DNA from: Erwinia amylovora
GTDB taxonomy: Bacteria; Pseudomonadota; Gammaproteobacteria; Enterobacterales; Enterobacteriaceae
Assembly (NCBI RefSeq): GCF_017161565.1
Contig: NZ_CP066796.1
Location: 2,852,001-2,916,000 of the forward strand
DNA length: 64,000 bases
Direction of reading: 5' to 3'
The notes under the pieces are model-generated. The model was not told the origin of the DNA and made no database searches. It saw nothing but the letters and a program-made list of their open reading frames with translations. This document shows positions 49,637-60,634 of this stretch, piece after piece. The translations under genes and the position numbers were made by a program. Positions within the stretch are counted from its first letter, which is position 1; each line of letters begins with the position of its first letter.

Positions 49637-52234
49637 TTAAACCGCCGTCTGGAAAATCACCGTATCGGCTTTGTCAGTATATTGCGTCAGCCGATCGAAG
49701 TTCAGATAACGATAAGTATCAACGGCTGTTTTATCCACCTGGTCCATAAACCCCTGATATTCAGCTGGCGTAGGCAGTTTACCCAGCAGCGATGCCACCG
49801 CTGACAGCTCGGCAGAGGCCAGGTAAACATTGGCGCCGGTGCCGAGACGGTTCGGGAAGTTACGCGTCGAGGTCGAAACCACGGTCGCGCCGTCCGCTAC
49901 CCGCGCCTGGTTGCCCATGCACAGCGAACAGCCCGGGATTTCAATGCGCGCCCCGCTTTTACCGAACACGCTGTAATAGCCCTCCTCGGTGAGCTGCGCC
50001 GCATCCATCTTAGTCGGTGGTGCTACCCATAAACGGGTTGGCAGCTGGCCTTTATGGCTATCCAGCAGCTTACCGGCAGCGCGGAAGTGACCAATGTTGG
50101 TCATGCACGAACCGATAAACACCTCGTCAATTTTGGTGCCCTGTACGTCAGAAAGCAGACGCGCATCGTCCGGATCGTTAGGCGCACACAGAATTGGCTC
50201 TTTGATCTCTGCCAGATCGATATCGATCACCGCAGCGTATTCCGCGTCTGCGTCGCCTTCCAGCAGTTGCGGATCGGCCAGCCATTTTTCCATGCCCTGG
50301 ATGCGGCGTTCGATTGTACGACGGTCGCCATAGCCTTCAGAGATCATCCACTTCAGCAGCACGATATTCGAGTTGAGATATTCGATAATCGGATCTTTGC
50401 CAAGCTTAATGGTACAGCCTGCCGCAGAACGCTCGGCGGATGCATCCGACAGCTCAAACGCCTGCTCCACTTTCAGATCCGGCAACCCTTCGATCTCGAG
50501 GATGCGGCCTGAGAAAATGTTCTTCTTCCCTTTCTTCTCCACGGTCAGCAGGCCAGCTTTGATCGCATACAGTGGAATGGCATGAACCAGATCGCGCAGG
50601 GTAATACCCGGCTGCATTTTGCCCTTGAAACGTACCAAAACCGACTCAGGCATATCCAGCGGCATTACGCCGGTCGCCGCGGCGAATGCCACCAGACCAG
50701 AACCCGCCGGGAATGAGATCCCGATAGGGAACCGGGTATGGGAATCGCCACCGGTACCGACGGTATCCGGCAGCAGCATACGGTTCAGCCAGCTGTGGAT
50801 AATGCCGTCGCCGGGGCGCAGCGACACGCCGCCACGGTTCATAATGAAGTCAGGCAGGGTGTGATGCGTGGTGACATCCACCGGCTTAGGATAGGCAGCG
50901 GTATGACAGAAAGACTGCATCACCAGGTCCGCAGAGAAGCCAAGGCAAGCCAGGTCTTTCAGTTCATCACGGGTCATCGGGCCAGTGGTGTCCTGAGAAC
51001 CGACCGACGTCATTTTAGGTTCACAATAAGCGCCTGGACGGATCCCTTCAACGCCGCATGCACGGCCCACCATCTTCTGAGCCAGTGAGAAACCGCGCGT
51101 GCTGGCCGCCACGTCTTTCGCCTGCAGGAACACATCACTGTGTGGTAAACCCAGGGATTCACGGGCTTTGGTGGTTAAACCACGACCGATAATCAGCGGA
51201 ATGCGGCCGCCTGCACGTACTTCATCCAGCAGCACTTCGGTTTTCAGCGCGAAGTCAGCCAGCAATTCACCTGTTTCGCGGTTGCGCACTTCACCTTTAT
51301 AGGGGTAGATATCAATCACATCGCCCATATTCAGACGATCTACGTCCACTTCGATCGGTAGCGCGCCAGCATCTTCCATGGTGTTGAAGAAAATGGGTGC
51401 GATCTTGCCGCCAAGGCACACGCCGCCAGCCTTCTTATTGGGTACGTAAGGAATATCGTCGCCCATAAACCACAGCACCGAGTTGGTGGCCGATTTACGC
51501 GAAGATCCGGTACCGACGACGTCACCAACGTAGGCCAGCGGGAAACCTTTTTTATGTAAGGCTTCAATCTGTTTGATTGGACCTACGTTGCCTGCTTCAT
51601 CCGGATCTATCCCTTCACGGGCATTTTTCAACATCGCCAGCGCGTGCAGTGGAATATCCGGGCGTGACCAGGCATCCGGTGCCGGAGAGAGGTCGTCCGT
51701 ATTGGTTTCGCCGGTCACTTTGAACACGGTTACGGTGATTTTTTCTGCCAGCTTAGGGCGTTTCAGGAACCACTCGGCGTCAGCCCATGACTGAATAATT
51801 TTTTTGGCGTGTGGATTGCCCGCTTTCGCTTTATCTTCAACGTCATAGAAGTTGTCGAACATCAGAAGCGTGTGGGAAAGGGACTCTGCAGCCAGCGGGG
51901 CCAGCTTTTCGTCGTCAAGCGCGTCAACCAGCGCATGGATGTTATAACCGCCCTGCATGGTACCTAGCAGTTCAACCGCTTTTTCAGGAGTAACCAGAGG
52001 AGAAGTCGCTTCACCTTTCGCGACGGCGGCCAGGAAACCGGCTTTGACATACGCCGCTTCGTCAACGCCCGGCGGCACTCGGTTAATTAACAGATCGGAC
52101 AGAAATTCTTCTTCACCCGCAGGAGGGGCTTTTAGCAGTTCAACCAGCGCGGCCATTTGGGAAGCATCTAACGGTTTAGGAACGATTCCCTGGGCGGCAC
52201 GCTCGGCAACGTGCTTACGGTATTCTTCTAGCAC
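49637..52234 (-). CDS. acnB: Aconitate hydratase B
   Basis: Main TCA-cycle aconitase in enterobacteria, also an iron-responsive mRNA-binding protein as the apo form. 865 residues, as in E. coli. N-terminal HEAT-like region, then swivel ([13 protein letters not shown]) and catalytic domains; Fe-S ligands lie in [11 protein letters not shown] and [10 protein letters not shown]. The start is GTG 52234 ([14 protein letters not shown]) with GGAG 8 bases upstream; E. coli begins MLEEYRK at the same place, and the 38 further in-frame codons to 52348 are not conserved. Confidence 0.96.
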   Translation of the reverse strand: MLEEYRKHVAERAAQGIVPKPLDASQMAALVELLKAPPAGEEEFLSDLLINRVPPGVDEAAYVKAGFLAAVAKGEATSPLVTPEKAVELLGTMQGGYNIHALVDALDDEKLAPLAAESLSHTLLMFDNFYDVEDKAKAGNPHAKKIIQSWADAEWFLKRPKLAEKITVTVFKVTGETNTDDLSPAPDAWSRPDIPLHALAMLKNAREGIDPDEAGNVGPIKQIEALHKKGFPLAYVGDVVGTGSSRKSATNSVLWFMGDDIPYVPNKKAGGVCLGGKIAPIFFNTMEDAGALPIEVDVDRLNMGDVIDIYPYKGEVRNRETGELLADFALKTEVLLDEVRAGGRIPLIIGRGLTTKARESLGLPHSDVFLQAKDVAASTRGFSLAQKMVGRACGVEGIRPGAYCEPKMTSVGSQDTTGPMTRDELKDLACLGFSADLVMQSFCHTAAYPKPVDVTTHHTLPDFIMNRGGVSLRPGDGIIHSWLNRMLLPDTVGTGGDSHTRFPIGISFPAGSGLVAFAAATGVMPLDMPESVLVRFKGKMQPGITLRDLVHAIPLYAIKAGLLTVEKKGKKNIFSGRILEIEGLPDLKVEQAFELSDASAERSAAGCTIKLGKDPIIEYLNSNIVLLKWMISEGYGDRRTIERRIQGMEKWLADPQLLEGDADAEYAAVIDIDLAEIKEPILCAPNDPDDARLLSDVQGTKIDEVFIGSCMTNIGHFRAAGKLLDSHKGQLPTRLWVAPPTKMDAAQLTEEGYYSVFGKSGARIEIPGCSLCMGNQARVADGATVVSTSTRNFPNRLGTGANVYLASAELSAVASLLGKLPTPAEYQGFMDQVDKTAVDTYRYLNFDRLTQYTDKADTVIFQTAV

Positions 52235-52537
52235 GACGTTCTCCTCGCTCTCATTGTATTTGGCATACCGGGCTACCTCGCTCGCAGCCCACAGTAAGAA
52301 CAATCCTATGCGCGGGGTAGAGGTGCCCGGTTTTGCGGGGCTCAGCATAGCAGAAATTCATCAACTTGTTAATCTGTTTACAAAATAGCAACATCATTTT
52401 TGTCATAGTTTCAACAGGCTAAAGCAGGATTAATCAGGTACTTAACTGATTTTTGCATCAAGCATATAAATTCTACTGGTTAATCAATTTCAAACCTTGA
52501 ATCTGTCACACGCCAATACGCATATTCTTGATATGAC

Positions 52538-52554
52538 AATTAACTTAGTTAATT
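52538..52554. promoter_or_regulatory. 17-bp perfect palindrome, candidate operator
   Basis: AATTAACT-T-AGTTAATT, arms exact. It lies two bases before an AAGGAGGG ribosome-binding site and about 440 bases upstream of the ToxR-like gene. Confidence 0.6.
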
Positions 52555-52563
52555 TAAGGAGGG

Positions 52564-52596
52564 ATGATGCATTATCGCTTACCTTACAAAGTTTAA
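52564..52596 (+). CDS. Mini-ORF (10 codons), possible leader peptide or decayed gene
   Basis: AAGGAGGG (52556-52563), one of the best Shine-Dalgarno sequences in the window, leads into ATGATG and MMHYRLPYKV-stop. In the same frame about 40 more codons are open after the stop. It may be a leader peptide or the 5' end of a gene killed by an early stop. No family is recognised. Confidence 0.35.
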   Translation: MMHYRLPYKV

Positions 52597-52991
52597 GATA
52601 TTACCTGGAATAAAAGACACGGTTCTGACGCAAAGACGACAGGGAGCCAACGCCGCTTATTAACAGATAACCTTCCGCTGGAAAATAGTCCATCGACAGA
52701 AAACCCAATTCTGCCAAAGCAGTAGAAACCGCTTTGATGATTGAACCCCGGCCCATACGGACCACTATTAACCCCCAGCCCTTTAAAAATAAAAACTTAA
52801 TATCAAAGAAAAATCATCCACTGAATCCTAATCGGATAAACTTTATTTGTCACCTTACCAACCTCCTTTGTTACATGTATTAAAATGCTGATTATTGGCC
52901 GACTCAGAGTACAGAAACTGAAATAACCATTCCCTGAAACACCGCTTTTAACTATAATTAGCAAACCTTATGCTTTTAAAGGGCAGCACAA

Positions 52992-53741
52992 ATGCGCGTG
53001 TATTTTGAACCCGAAAATTGTATTTTAAGCAATGATAAAAAGAGCATTAAAATAACCCTGCAGGAAGGAAGATGCCTGGACTATTTGGTTAGAAATGAAG
53101 GTAAAATCATAAGAAGAGAGAAGCTGTTAGAAGAGTGCTGGGTTAAACGTGGGGTGACAGTTTCTGACAGCGCAGTCAGGCAGAGTCTTTATCGATTAAG
53201 GCGTGCATTTGAAGATGCCGGACTTCCAGCCAATACGTTAACGACACAGGCAAGAAAAGGGCACATCCTGCAAGCAGGATATATCATCTTACTGACCGAC
53301 CTCGCCAGTCATAACCGTGGTGACATCGAAAGCAGCGTGCCGCCAGTGGTAAAGCAGGATACCTATCGGCATACTAACCATTATTCAACTGTTACATCGC
53401 TGTTACCGATTGCTAAATTCCTCTCTCTCTCTGTTATATTGTTTTTGGCCGGGTTTTATACTCGCCAGCAGAATATGATAACAGAAGTCAATTATCATCA
53501 GGCGGAAGAAAAAGAGGGAAGGTTTTATTTCTATCGAAAAAATCAGGCGCATTATGGAAGCGCCGCCGCAAAAATCAGTTACTGGTTAGATAACAAGCTC
53601 GTCAATGCCAGCGATATGAAGTACGTATATTTGAATAACTCCCGGACTGGAAACACTTCGTTTTATCTTTGCAATGGAGAAATCGGTAATGAAGGTAGTA
53701 ACTGCACCTCCGTTACTGTTATAGGGGATTATCACTCATGA
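52992..53741 (+). CDS. ToxR/CadC-like membrane-bound winged-helix regulator
   Basis: 249 residues. The first 100 form an OmpR/ToxR-type winged helix: ITLQEGRCLDYLVRNEGKII, REKLLEECW, VSDSAVRQSLYRLRRAFED, and ARKGHILQAGY at the wing. A single membrane segment (about 137-156, LLPIAKFLSLSVILFLAGFY) then leads to a periplasmic domain of about 90 residues with two cysteines (YLCNGEIGNEGSNCTS). This is the layout of ToxR and CadC, which sense periplasmic signals and bind DNA while in the membrane. It starts behind AAAGGGCAG. Its stop overlaps the next gene by four bases. Low G/C compared with acnB suggests acquired DNA. Confidence 0.85.
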   Translation: MRVYFEPENCILSNDKKSIKITLQEGRCLDYLVRNEGKIIRREKLLEECWVKRGVTVSDSAVRQSLYRLRRAFEDAGLPANTLTTQARKGHILQAGYIILLTDLASHNRGDIESSVPPVVKQDTYRHTNHYSTVTSLLPIAKFLSLSVILFLAGFYTRQQNMITEVNYHQAEEKEGRFYFYRKNQAHYGSAAAKISYWLDNKLVNASDMKYVYLNNSRTGNTSFYLCNGEIGNEGSNCTSVTVIGDYHS

Positions 53742-54208
53742 GGCGCTGTTACTTTACTATTGCCGCCGTCATAGTATTTTCTTGTGGATGGTTCTTCGCT
53801 CCATGGATACTATTTTACAATATGGAGGATTGCATTTCTAAAAACATTATCATCTACGATGAACCTGACCGGTATGTGATCAGCCGCAGCACCTGGTTTA
53901 CCTATCGGGGTGGACAGGAACACAGGTATTCCGCACAAGTATCAATTGATGGTCCACAGGGAAAAATAGATGAGTTTTCTTCAGAAAGGACTATCGAAAC
54001 TGAACGCCACTTCAATTACGACTCAATTAATGTCAATACCGTTAAATCATTCAGAATAGCAGGGCCATTAACCAGTGACCCACGCACCGGGAAATATATC
54101 GATCCGCAAGCCAAAGAGGGGTTTACCGGACAAATACACCTTTTTCGTTACAAAAATAGCTGTCTCGTTGCTGGTTTCAAAGGAGGCCCACTTAGCATCT
54201 GCCAATAA
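53738..54208 (+). CDS. Small membrane-anchored partner of the ToxR-like regulator
   Basis: 156 residues. One N-terminal membrane segment (about 5-27, YFTIAAVIVFSCGWFFAPWILF) and a periplasmic domain with strands such as YVISRSTWFTYRG and GQIHLFRYKNSC; cysteines at about 32 and near the end could pair. I know no family by name. The ATGA overlap with the regulator, the size and the topology are those of ToxS with ToxR, so I infer a co-sensor or stabiliser role. It ends 166 bases before the CRISPR trailer. Confidence 0.75.
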   Translation: MRRCYFTIAAVIVFSCGWFFAPWILFYNMEDCISKNIIIYDEPDRYVISRSTWFTYRGGQEHRYSAQVSIDGPQGKIDEFSSERTIETERHFNYDSINVNTVKSFRIAGPLTSDPRTGKYIDPQAKEGFTGQIHLFRYKNSCLVAGFKGGPLSICQ

Positions 54209-54374
54209 TACGTATTGCATGGTTTTAACAATCGAACCCAGGGCGATATTCGACCAGGCAGCGATCTGAACGGCACGCCGTGAATTGCTTAGCGTTACCC
54301 TCTTTTACCGGTAATGTAGCCAGGCTCAGTCCGGCGAGGCAATACCGAAGCCGGGCTGGCATTAAACATATTAT

Positions 54375-56480
54375 TGGATTAGCCCCGTATGTGCGGGGAA
54401 CACTCGACATCTAATAAAACTATCAGCGCCATCATCGGTTTATCCCCGCATACGTGGGGAACACATTTTTATTCTTTCGAGCTTTAGGCTTTTTTTCGGT
54501 TTATCCCCGCATACGCGGGGAACACTAAATTCTGGCTCCAATCCTGAATCCATTGGCCGGTTTATCCCCGCATACGCGGGGAACACTGGAAAGCCGCCGG
54601 TTTTACCATTGTGGGCCACGGTTTATCCCCGCATACGCGGGGAACACAGCGCAGTACTGACCGATGCGGGGAATAGCTGCGGTTTATCCCCGCATACGCG
54701 GGGAACACACCCGTAAGCAGCCTACCCGACCCGCAGATGACGGTTTATCCCCGCATACGCGGGGAACACGTCAGAAATGACGTTTGCTAAATCCCCTCTG
54801 GCGGTTTATCCCCGCATACGCGGGGAACACTGTCGGGTTTCGCCGCCACTGATTTGAGCGTCCGGTTTATCCCCGCATACGCGGGGAACACAAAAGCCCC
54901 GGAGTGCTTAGAACACCTCGAGGCGGTTTATCCCCGCATACGCGGGGAACACGTGGTTTCTGAGTCTGGAATGTACACACTGGTGCGGTTTATCCCCGCA
55001 TACGCGGGGAACACGTTAGGAATTGCAACAATCGTTGCGTCACCCTCGGTTTATCCCCGCATACGCGGGGAACACTTAATCAGTGCCGGGAGATTGTCGT
55101 ATGCGAACGGTTTATCCCCGCATACGCGGGGAACACGAGTTAGGCAGAACCTATCAAACCTGAACCGGCGGTTTATCCCCGCATACGCGGGGAACACAGC
55201 ACTACCCCCGATTTCGTCTCATGCTCCAGCGGTTTATCCCCGCATACGCGGGGAACACGTGATACAGCATGGGGAAATGCTAGTAAATATCGGTTTATCC
55301 CCGCATACGCGGGGAACACATAAATTTTCGTGTCGGCCCGTTCCTGAAAAATCGGTTTATCCCCGCATACGCGGGGAACACGCTTCCTGTTTGTTGGCAT
55401 TTTTCATAAACAGCGGTTTATCCCCGCATACGCGGGGAACACTGCCAGCGCAACCAGCGCCACCATCTGACCGTCGGTTTATCCCCGCATACGCGGGGAA
55501 CACGCGAATCTTTCGCAAACATCGGTACGACCATCCGGTTTATCCCCGCATACGCGGGGAACACTAAAAAGTGCCTGGAATTTGCAGCCTCATCTGCGGT
55601 TTATCCCCGCATACGCGGGGAACACACTGGCCAGCGGCTGTGCGTACACGTAGTAGCCGGTTTATCCCCGCATACGCGGGGAACACGAACAGATATTTTC
55701 TGTGAAATCTCGTCCATTAGGTTTATCCCCGCATACGCGGGGAACACAATCACCTAGGAGAATCAAAACACCAGAAGGGCGGTTTATCCCCGCATACGCG
55801 GGGAACACTCGAGAGTTAACGCCCGTTTGACGCTCCGCAGCGGTTTATCCCCGCATACGCGGGGAACACCGATTTTGCTGATTCGATGGCGGCATTTTTT
55901 ACGGTTTATCCCCGCATACGCGGGGAACACAGTGACATTTTATTGTAATCAGCCGTATCAACCGGTTTATCCCCGCATACGCGGGGAACACCAGTGGATT
56001 TATCGCGGCGATGGTTGCGGTTACGGTTTATCCCCGCATACGCGGGGAACACATGTGCAAGGACGCTAATCTAAGTCGTTCCGATCGGTTTATCCCCGCA
56101 TACGCGGGGAACACAAGAAATACAACCACTGCATAAACAGTCAAGTCGGTTTATCCCCGCATACGCGGGGAACACTATATAATGCCCTAGCAAGTGATCC
56201 TTATAATCGGTTTATCCCCGCATACGCGGGGAACACGAGCGGCTCCATAACTGTCACGCTGCTAAAAACGGTTTATCCCCGCATACGCGGGGAACACGCT
56301 GTTTTGTACAAGCTCATGTCCCCCCGAGCCGGTTTATCCCCGCATACGCGGGGAACACTCAGTGAGGAGTCGGTATATCCAGTGCATCTCCGGTTTATCC
56401 CCGCATACGCGGGGAACACTCCAGTTTTTGCGCCAGACTGTCATAAAATGGCGGTTTATCCCCGCATACGCGGGGAACAC
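54375..56480 (-). CRISPR. Type I-E CRISPR array, 35 repeats / 34 spacers
   Basis: The 29-base repeat on the plus strand begins CGGTTTATCCCCGCATACGC and ends GGGGAACAC; in crRNA sense it begins GTGTTCCCCGCGTATGCGGG, the E. coli/Erwinia type I-E repeat with its stem. Units recur every 61 bases; spacers are 32 bases except three of 33 (54953-54985, 55320-55352, 56053-56085). The left-most repeat (54375-54403) is heavily degenerate and the next (54436-54464) has one change, marking the trailer; the repeat at 55719 has A for C at its first base. All other copies appear identical. No spacer is duplicated by eye. The leader is at the right, next to cas2. Confidence 0.98.
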
Positions 56481-56568
56481 TCTAGATACAAACCATTGAA
56501 CCATAACGGCTTTTTTTACCCGTCAAAATCTACCGGATTTTTTGCTGTCAAAAGCCGCGGTTTGCATG
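56481..56568 (-). promoter_or_regulatory. Leader of the type I-E array
   Basis: 88 A/T-rich bases between the cas2 stop and the first perfect repeat. On the minus strand TTGACG, 15 bases, TATGGT is a possible pre-crRNA promoter. Position and array polarity define it; new spacers should be added at 56480. Confidence 0.7.
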
Positions 56569-57772
<1,204 letters not shown>

Positions 57773-57811
57773 AAAGCCTCCGGTAACATCCGCGTAGCTC
57801 CCTCTTGCTGG

Positions 57812-58414
57812 TCAGGCACGGGCGATGGATAACATCCCGCAGCCCATGCTTTTCGCCGGTCCGATACCGTTAACCAGGCATTGATAAAAATGTGTTTCAC
57901 TGGTCACCTGTAATATTCCCTCAAAACAGACCGGCTGTATTTTTCCTGCCACCGCCTGCTTGTTAAAGCAGAGCGCTGGCTCTTTGCTCACCGAGGCGCT
58001 GTGTAATACGGCCGCATCCTGCAGCTTGCGCACCAGCCACTGCATCAGCTGGTTATCGTCAATCAGCGGAACGCGGCAGCTTTTTACCTCCCCCCGGCTG
58101 TTTACCCGCCCCCGGTTGTCTTTGATGTTTTTCACCGGGTTAGCGCGCAGCCTGAAATGCAGGCGCTGGCCCGGCGACAGGGCAAACTGCGTTACCTTGC
58201 TGGCCAGCACCTGTGCCGCTGCGCAATTCTGCGGTGCCTGCAGCGATTGCAGCAGTACCACCTGCCCGGCACGGGCATGGCGGGTTTCAACGCGGAACAG
58301 AAAGTCGCGCCGGTCAGATGGCCGGTCGGGAAACAGTTGCCACAGCGCACGATGTAATTGATAGGGGTCTTTTGCCCAACTCCAGGGGACGGCAATCTGG
58401 CTTAAATAGATCAT
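57812..58414 (-). CDS. cas6e: Pre-crRNA endonuclease Cas6e (CasE)
   Basis: 200 residues (E. coli 199). Cas6e cuts each repeat below its stem and stays bound in Cascade. The catalytic His lies in YQLHRALWQLFPD (about residue 21) and the C-terminal glycine-rich loop GIGPAKSMGCGM is intact. It overlaps cas5e by four bases; cas1 follows after 39. Confidence 0.95.
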   Translation of the reverse strand: MIYLSQIAVPWSWAKDPYQLHRALWQLFPDRPSDRRDFLFRVETRHARAGQVVLLQSLQAPQNCAAAQVLASKVTQFALSPGQRLHFRLRANPVKNIKDNRGRVNSRGEVKSCRVPLIDDNQLMQWLVRKLQDAAVLHSASVSKEPALCFNKQAVAGKIQPVCFEGILQVTSETHFYQCLVNGIGPAKSMGCGMLSIARA

Positions 58415-59067
58415 TGATCCCCCGCGATGGCATACCAGGTTCTGCTGGCAAACTGGCGTGGTAGGTGGATTAACGGTTCATCACGCATGGTCAGGTGACG
58501 TTCGTTACCGCTAATCGCCGTTTCACTGTAAATCACCCCTTGACCCGGCGAGGCTTCTCGCAGTGCCTGCCCGGCATGTTCCGCCTGATGCTGCGCGTAA
58601 AACAGCGGTTGTGACAAGGGGCAGCTGCGCCGCCCAAGATAAGGGGTGAAAACGGGCTTTTGCAGCGCAAGTTTCAGCTGTTCCAGCGTGTAGCCCTGTT
58701 GATCCGCTGCCGGAGTCCAGAGCGCGACGGTAAAGGCGGCATCGTAAAGGTATTCGCGCCAGGTGAGGATCGTGTCATTGCTTTTCAGGCTGCCATGCTC
58801 TTTTCTGGCATCCTGGACGGTATGAAAGTCAACGCGGCTCACCGCTTTATACGGACTGTCATCGTCACAGCGCACGGCAAAACGCACGCTGTCCGCCAGC
58901 TTCTGCAGGGCGGTACGGTCGCTACGCGGGATCCCAAGACACGCCCCCAGCAGGCCCAGCAGGCCACTGCGCGTGGGGAAGGAGGCGCTGGAACGCGTGG
59001 CTTCAAAACCCGGCAGCCCCCACGCCTGCATCGGTCCGCACAGGCGCATAATCAGGTAATCGGTCAT
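58411..59067 (-). CDS. cas5e: Cascade subunit Cas5e (CasD)
   Basis: 218 residues (E. coli 224). The N-terminus YLIMRLCGPMQAWGLPGFEATRSS..PTRSGLLGLLGACLG is the Cas5 RAMP signature. It caps the crRNA 5' handle in Cascade. Two bases separate it from the cas7e stop. Confidence 0.95.
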   Translation of the reverse strand: MTDYLIMRLCGPMQAWGLPGFEATRSSASFPTRSGLLGLLGACLGIPRSDRTALQKLADSVRFAVRCDDDSPYKAVSRVDFHTVQDARKEHGSLKSNDTILTWREYLYDAAFTVALWTPAADQQGYTLEQLKLALQKPVFTPYLGRRSCPLSQPLFYAQHQAEHAGQALREASPGQGVIYSETAISGNERHLTMRDEPLIHLPRQFASRTWYAIAGDQ

Positions 59068-59069
59068 TG

Positions 59070-60164
59070 TTATCCCTCGCCGTTACTGCTCACCCAGGTT
59101 TTTAATGCTGCCAACCCCGCCATACGCTGCACGCCAGCAGGCATCTCGCCCTCTGCCAGGTTGAATTGCGCGGTGGGGCCATCAATGCCGTAGCCGGCAG
59201 CAACGCGCGCCCAGTAATCATTAAGCGCCGCCACCGAAGGTTGCAGAAAGCCGTCCCTTTTCGCCACCACCGGCTGTTCAAAGGCGTTCGCCAGCGAAAG
59301 GGGGAAGTCAGAGAAGTTCACCATCACCAGGTCGGCGGGGTTAAAGGCGGCGAAACTGTGCTGTTTGGCACCGGGGATTTCGGTAGCCAGCATATGGACC
59401 AGGTGGGCGGCAATAGTGAGCGCCTGCTCACGGCTTGCACCGCCGAGGTTCTGCTGCAGCTGGCTCAGATTAAGGCTGGCGTAACGGTAAAACACCCCGG
59501 AGGAGAACTCCTGGGTGCCAAGATGCGCCGCACCGGTGGTCTCTTTCAGGTCGTCAACGGCGGTAAACCAGTCTATATCGGCCTCGACGGCGTGGGTAGT
59601 GATGGCATGCGCCAGTGACATCGCACCGTCAACGTTACCCACCTCGCTCATCAGGCCGCTGGTTGCCATGCGCCCGCTAAGCGCCACATCCACCGCATTA
59701 TTTAAGGTGCCGCGCAGCGCATTAATCTGCTCTTTCAGCAGCTTCGCCCACTTTTTTTCGTCGAAATCGGCATATTCCGGCTGGGCCACCTGCTGGCAAA
59801 ACCAGTCAATTTCATCCATTACCCACGGGGAAACGGCCCCGCCATCAATTTTTTCTGCGCCATCAATGGCTTTTCCGCTTAGTAAGCTCAGTGCCTTATC
59901 GATATCCCCGGCAGCGTATTTATCGGCCAGACGGGCATGAACCACATTACGCAGATCCGCCAGATGGATGGTGCGCATGCTTGATTCCCCAAGGTGCTGC
60001 TGATAATACGCGCTTTTACGGATGGCGCGTTTCAGGCTCTGGCTGGAGATCCTCACCCGCCGTTTGCCACCAAAAACGGCGTCTTTCTGCATGTTCATAT
60101 CATCGCGATTCAGGCAGGAAGGGCTGTGGGAAATCAGCACATGGCAATTGATAAAGTTGTTCAT
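59070..60164 (-). CDS. cas7e: Cascade backbone subunit Cas7e (CasC)
   Basis: 364 residues (E. coli 363). [38 protein letters not shown], and [23 protein letters not shown] are diagnostic. Six copies line the crRNA in Cascade. The ATG overlaps the cse2 stop by four bases. Confidence 0.96.
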   Translation of the reverse strand: MNNFINCHVLISHSPSCLNRDDMNMQKDAVFGGKRRVRISSQSLKRAIRKSAYYQQHLGESSMRTIHLADLRNVVHARLADKYAAGDIDKALSLLSGKAIDGAEKIDGGAVSPWVMDEIDWFCQQVAQPEYADFDEKKWAKLLKEQINALRGTLNNAVDVALSGRMATSGLMSEVGNVDGAMSLAHAITTHAVEADIDWFTAVDDLKETTGAAHLGTQEFSSGVFYRYASLNLSQLQQNLGGASREQALTIAAHLVHMLATEIPGAKQHSFAAFNPADLVMVNFSDFPLSLANAFEQPVVAKRDGFLQPSVAALNDYWARVAAGYGIDGPTAQFNLAEGEMPAGVQRMAGLAALKTWVSSNGEG

Positions 60165-60634
60165 TTAGCGTCCTTACGTGATGTCTTGTGAGCGGTAGTG
60201 ATAACGAAATCTTCCAGTAATTTACGCCGATCGCTTTTATACCAGCCATACAGCTGCTGTGCGAAACCGGGCCAGTACACCTCGGGTTCGGCATGAATAA
60301 TTAAGCGCCGCAGCTGCACCATATCGTTAGGGTAATCAGCGCGTATGACCTGGAAAATACGCGGCTGGCTGATACCTTTGTCAGCGAATACTCTACCGAT
60401 ACTTTGCTGCTTATCTTCGCTGGGCCTGATTTTTCCGGCCGACAGGCAAAACACCATTCGCAGCAACGCGTAGCGCTGCTGCGGCCAGCCAAAGGGGGCC
60501 ACCAGCAGGTAAAAGGCGGGGATATCCATCAGATCGTCGGGCTGCGTGGCGCGCCTTATTTTTGCCTTGCTCCCCGGATCCAGCTGTAACCAGTTTTCAT
60601 ATAACGCTTTGGCGTCAGACGGCAGCTCCATCAA
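60161..60634 (-). CDS. cse2: Cascade small subunit Cse2 (CasB)
   Basis: 157 residues (E. coli 160). [33 protein letters not shown] and [22 protein letters not shown] match the family. Two copies contact the displaced strand in the R-loop. The start overlaps the cse1 end by about 20 bases; the second ATG (60631) is equally possible. Confidence 0.95.
   Translation of the reverse strand: MMELPSDAKALYENWLQLDPGSKAKIRRATQPDDLMDIPAFYLLVAPFGWPQQRYALLRMVFCLSAGKIRPSEDKQQSIGRVFADKGISQPRIFQVIRADYPNDMVQLRRLIIHAEPEVYWPGFAQQLYGWYKSDRRKLLEDFVITTAHKTSRKDAK

Larger units (their letters stand above)
52235..52991. other. Long A/T-rich gap upstream of acnB and of the ToxR-like gene
   Basis: 757 bases with no full-length gene. 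It contains the acnB promoter region, the perfect palindrome at 52538-52554, and a mini-ORF with a strong ribosome-binding site (both annotated). No terminator or RNA gene is recognised in the remainder. Confidence 0.6.

Noticed and set aside
54225..54410. 61-codon minus-strand frame entering the I-E trailer repeat
   Set aside because: Its start lies in the degenerate repeat; a shifted frame reads RRAVQIAAWSNIALGSIV, possibly a fragment of a lost gene, but too short to assign.
54854..56069. Open frames running through the type I-E array with repeated RFIPAYAGNT/GLSPHTRGT motifs
   Set aside because: These are translations of the CRISPR repeat, a common false annotation.
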